From the NCBI GenBank assembly GCA_021732215.1, contig JAKFVL010000007.1, positions 1 to 64,000 of the forward strand: a stretch of 64,000 nucleotides of DNA. Direction: 5' to 3'. The stretch comes from Hyphomicrobiales bacterium (GTDB taxonomy: Bacteria; Pseudomonadota; Alphaproteobacteria; Rhizobiales; Xanthobacteraceae). A program made the translations under genes and the position numbers. Shown piece by piece: positions 62,652 to 64,000 of the stretch; within the stretch, counting starts at the first letter, position 1; each line of letters begins with the position of its first letter. Under the pieces are notes generated by a model. The model was not told the DNA's origin. It saw nothing but the letters and a program-made list of their open reading frames with translations, and did not search any database.

Positions 62652-64000
62652 TCAGTGAATCTCCGGCTCCGCCGTCGGCGACGTCCCTTGCAGGAAATCC
62701 AGATCGCAACCGGCATCGGCCTGACCGATATGTTGAGAGAACATCGCCCCATAACCGCGCGTATAGCGCGGCGGCGGCGGCGTCCACGCCGCCTTTCGCT
62801 TCGCCATTTCCTCATCGCTGATGTGCAGATGAATCCGCCGTTCGGGGATATCGACCTCGATCATGTCGCCGGTCTTGACCAGCGCCAGCGGCCCGCCGAC
62901 GAAACTCTCCGGCGCGACATGCAGCACGCAGGCGCCGTAGCTGGTGCCGCTCATGCGCGCATCGGAAATGCGCACCATGTCGCGCACGCCCTGCTTCACG
63001 AGCTTGGTCGGGATCGGCAGCATGCCCCACTCCGGCATGCCCGGTCCTCCTTGCGGCCCCGAGTTGCGCAGCACCAGCACATGATCGGGCGTCACATCGA
63101 GGTCGGCGCGATCGACCTGCGAAGCCATATGATTGTAATCGTCGAACACCAGCGCCGGCCCCTTGTGCTTCAGGAGGCGCGGCTCGGCGGCCGACGGCTT
63201 CATCACGCAGCCGCCCGGCGCGAGATTGCCGCGCAATACAGCCAAACCGTTCGCCGATGACACCGGCCGATCGAGCACGCGGATCACGTCGTCGTTCCAG
63301 ACCTTCGCCGCATCCAGCGTTTCTTTCAGCGTTTTGCCCAGCACATTTTTCTCGCTGAGATCGAGATGTTTGGCGATGCGCGTCATCAAACCCGGCAGCC
63401 CGCCGGCGTAATAGAAATCCTCCATCAGGTATTTGCCCGACGGGCGCACATTGGCGATCACCGGCACGCCTGCCGACAGTTCATCGAAGCGTTCGAGCCT
63501 GAGATCGATTCCCGCGCGGCGCGCGATGGCGATCAGATGAATGATAGCGTTGGTCGATCCCGCAATAGCAGCGCTGGTGATGATGGCGTTGTCGAACGCG
63601 CCGGCTGTCAGAATGTCGGTCGGGATCAGATCTTCCCACACCATCTCGACGATGCGCCGGCCGCACGCCGCCGCCATGCGCGGATGATTGGCGTCAGGCG
63701 CCGGAATCGAAGACGCGCCGGGCAACGCCATGCCGAGCACTTCCGCCATCGCGGTCATGGTCGCGGCGGTGCCCATGGTCATGCAGACGCCGTCGGAACG
63801 ATTGATGCCGCCTTCCATCTCGTCCCACTGCGCGTCGCTGACATTGCCGGCGCGCCGCTCGTCCCAGTATTTCCAGAGATCGCTGCCGGAGCCGAGCACC
63901 TGCCCGCGCCAGTTGCCGCGCAGCATCGGGCCCGCCGGCATGTAGATCGCGGGCAGCCCGGCGCTGATCGCACCCATCAGCAACGCAGGCGTGGTCTTGT
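62652..64000 (-). CDS. IlvD/Edd family dehydratase, partial (5' end beyond window)
   Basis: The C-terminal 448 residues of a dihydroxy-acid dehydratase-fold enzyme. The frame is open to the right edge (KTTPALLMGAISAGLPAI), a core motif of the family, so the start and first cluster cysteine lie outside. Visible parts are VCMTMGTAATM (a cluster Cys), GSTNAIIHLIAIARR, SGPQGGPGMPEWGM, and ISDARMSGTSYGACVLHVAPE. The tail is longer than in IlvD (TPPPPRYTRGYGAMFSQH). Sugar-acid dehydratases such as arabonate dehydratase have this tail, so that is more likely than IlvD. Confidence 0.85.
   Translation of the reverse strand, partial: KTTPALLMGAISAGLPAIYMPAGPMLRGNWRGQVLGSGSDLWKYWDERRAGNVSDAQWDEMEGGINRSDGVCMTMGTAATMTAMAEVLGMALPGASSIPAPDANHPRMAAACGRRIVEMVWEDLIPTDILTAGAFDNAIITSAAIAGSTNAIIHLIAIARRAGIDLRLERFDELSAGVPVIANVRPSGKYLMEDFYYAGGLPGLMTRIAKHLDLSEKNVLGKTLKETLDAAKVWNDDVIRVLDRPVSSANGLAVLRGNLAPGGCVMKPSAAEPRLLKHKGPALVFDDYNHMASQVDRADLDVTPDHVLVLRNSGPQGGPGMPEWGMLPIPTKLVKQGVRDMVRISDARMSGTSYGACVLHVAPESFVGGPLALVKTGDMIEVDIPERRIHLHISDEEMAKRKAAWTPPPPRYTRGYGAMFSQHIGQADAGCDLDFLQGTSPTAEPEIH

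Noticed and set aside
1-64000. tRNA genes, rRNA, CRISPR arrays, insertion sequences, prophage
   Set aside because: No T-loop/anticodon pattern, no regular spacer-repeat series, no transposase, integrase or phage structural genes were found.

Overview
The window is about 64 kb of chromosome from a high-GC alphaproteobacterium. Gene content and order point to Bradyrhizobiaceae/Nitrobacteraceae (the Bradyrhizobium, Rhodopseudomonas and Afipia group). The main pointers are the run comF-grxC-nitrilase-DUF1178, then ubiG, lysC, ptsP, prfA, prmC and DUF4167, a RegB/RegA-type redox pair, PHB genes (phaA, phaB, phaR, phaZ), protocatechuate genes, and dense short inverted-repeat elements between genes. 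I cannot name the species. No rRNA, tRNA, CRISPR array, prophage or insertion sequence was found. The right edge cuts an IlvD-family dehydratase.

Layout. 0-8 kb: housekeeping (Nudix hydrolase, NDUFAF5-like methyltransferase, ComF, glutaredoxin, a nitrilase-family amidase, a DUF1178 zinc ribbon, an EamA exporter, UbiG, a PH-domain membrane protein, aspartokinase). 8.1-9.7 kb: an accessory island between lysC and ptsP, made of a mazEF-type toxin-antitoxin pair and about 700 bp without genes. That stretch has a consensus-like promoter at its left end and many nested hairpins, so it may encode a large structured RNA. 9.7-20.8 kb: PTS-Ntr enzyme I, RF1 and its methyltransferase, DUF4167, glyoxalase II, a cupin, an EamA protein, phaB, phaA and the divergent regulator phaR. 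21-30.8 kb: a degenerate GGDEF/EAL protein, a small protein with a hairpin leader, L32, monofunctional transglycosylase, prenyl synthase, a Na+/H+ antiporter and IspG.

30.8-45.9 kb: EamA exporter, a Zur/Fur regulator, pcaF-pcaH-pcaG, a tandem pair of long hairpins, MutS, a two-domain GrlR-like protein, OsmC, GlnD, and a branched-chain amino-acid type binding protein. 46-55 kb: class A PBP, M48-like peptidase, PHB depolymerase, an ABC-2 exporter, the RegB/RegA-like pair, and MmcB. 55-64 kb is the most accessory-looking part: a secreted vWA protein with a repeat element inside its coding sequence, two small hydrolase or isomerase genes, a glycine amidinotransferase resembling animal AGAT, a CnbZ-like deaminase abutting a secreted TPR-caspase (C14) protein, and the partial dehydratase.

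Themes. Carbon storage (phaA, phaB, phaR and phaZ), nitrogen/PTS signalling (ptsP and glnD), redox control (regB and regA) and aromatic catabolism (pcaF, pcaH and pcaG) share the window but not one operon. At least seven families of palindromic intergenic repeats occur. The strongest candidates for new biology are the structured region at 8.77-9.49 kb, the twin hairpins at 35.36-35.52 kb, the caspase-TPR protein and the AGAT-like enzyme.
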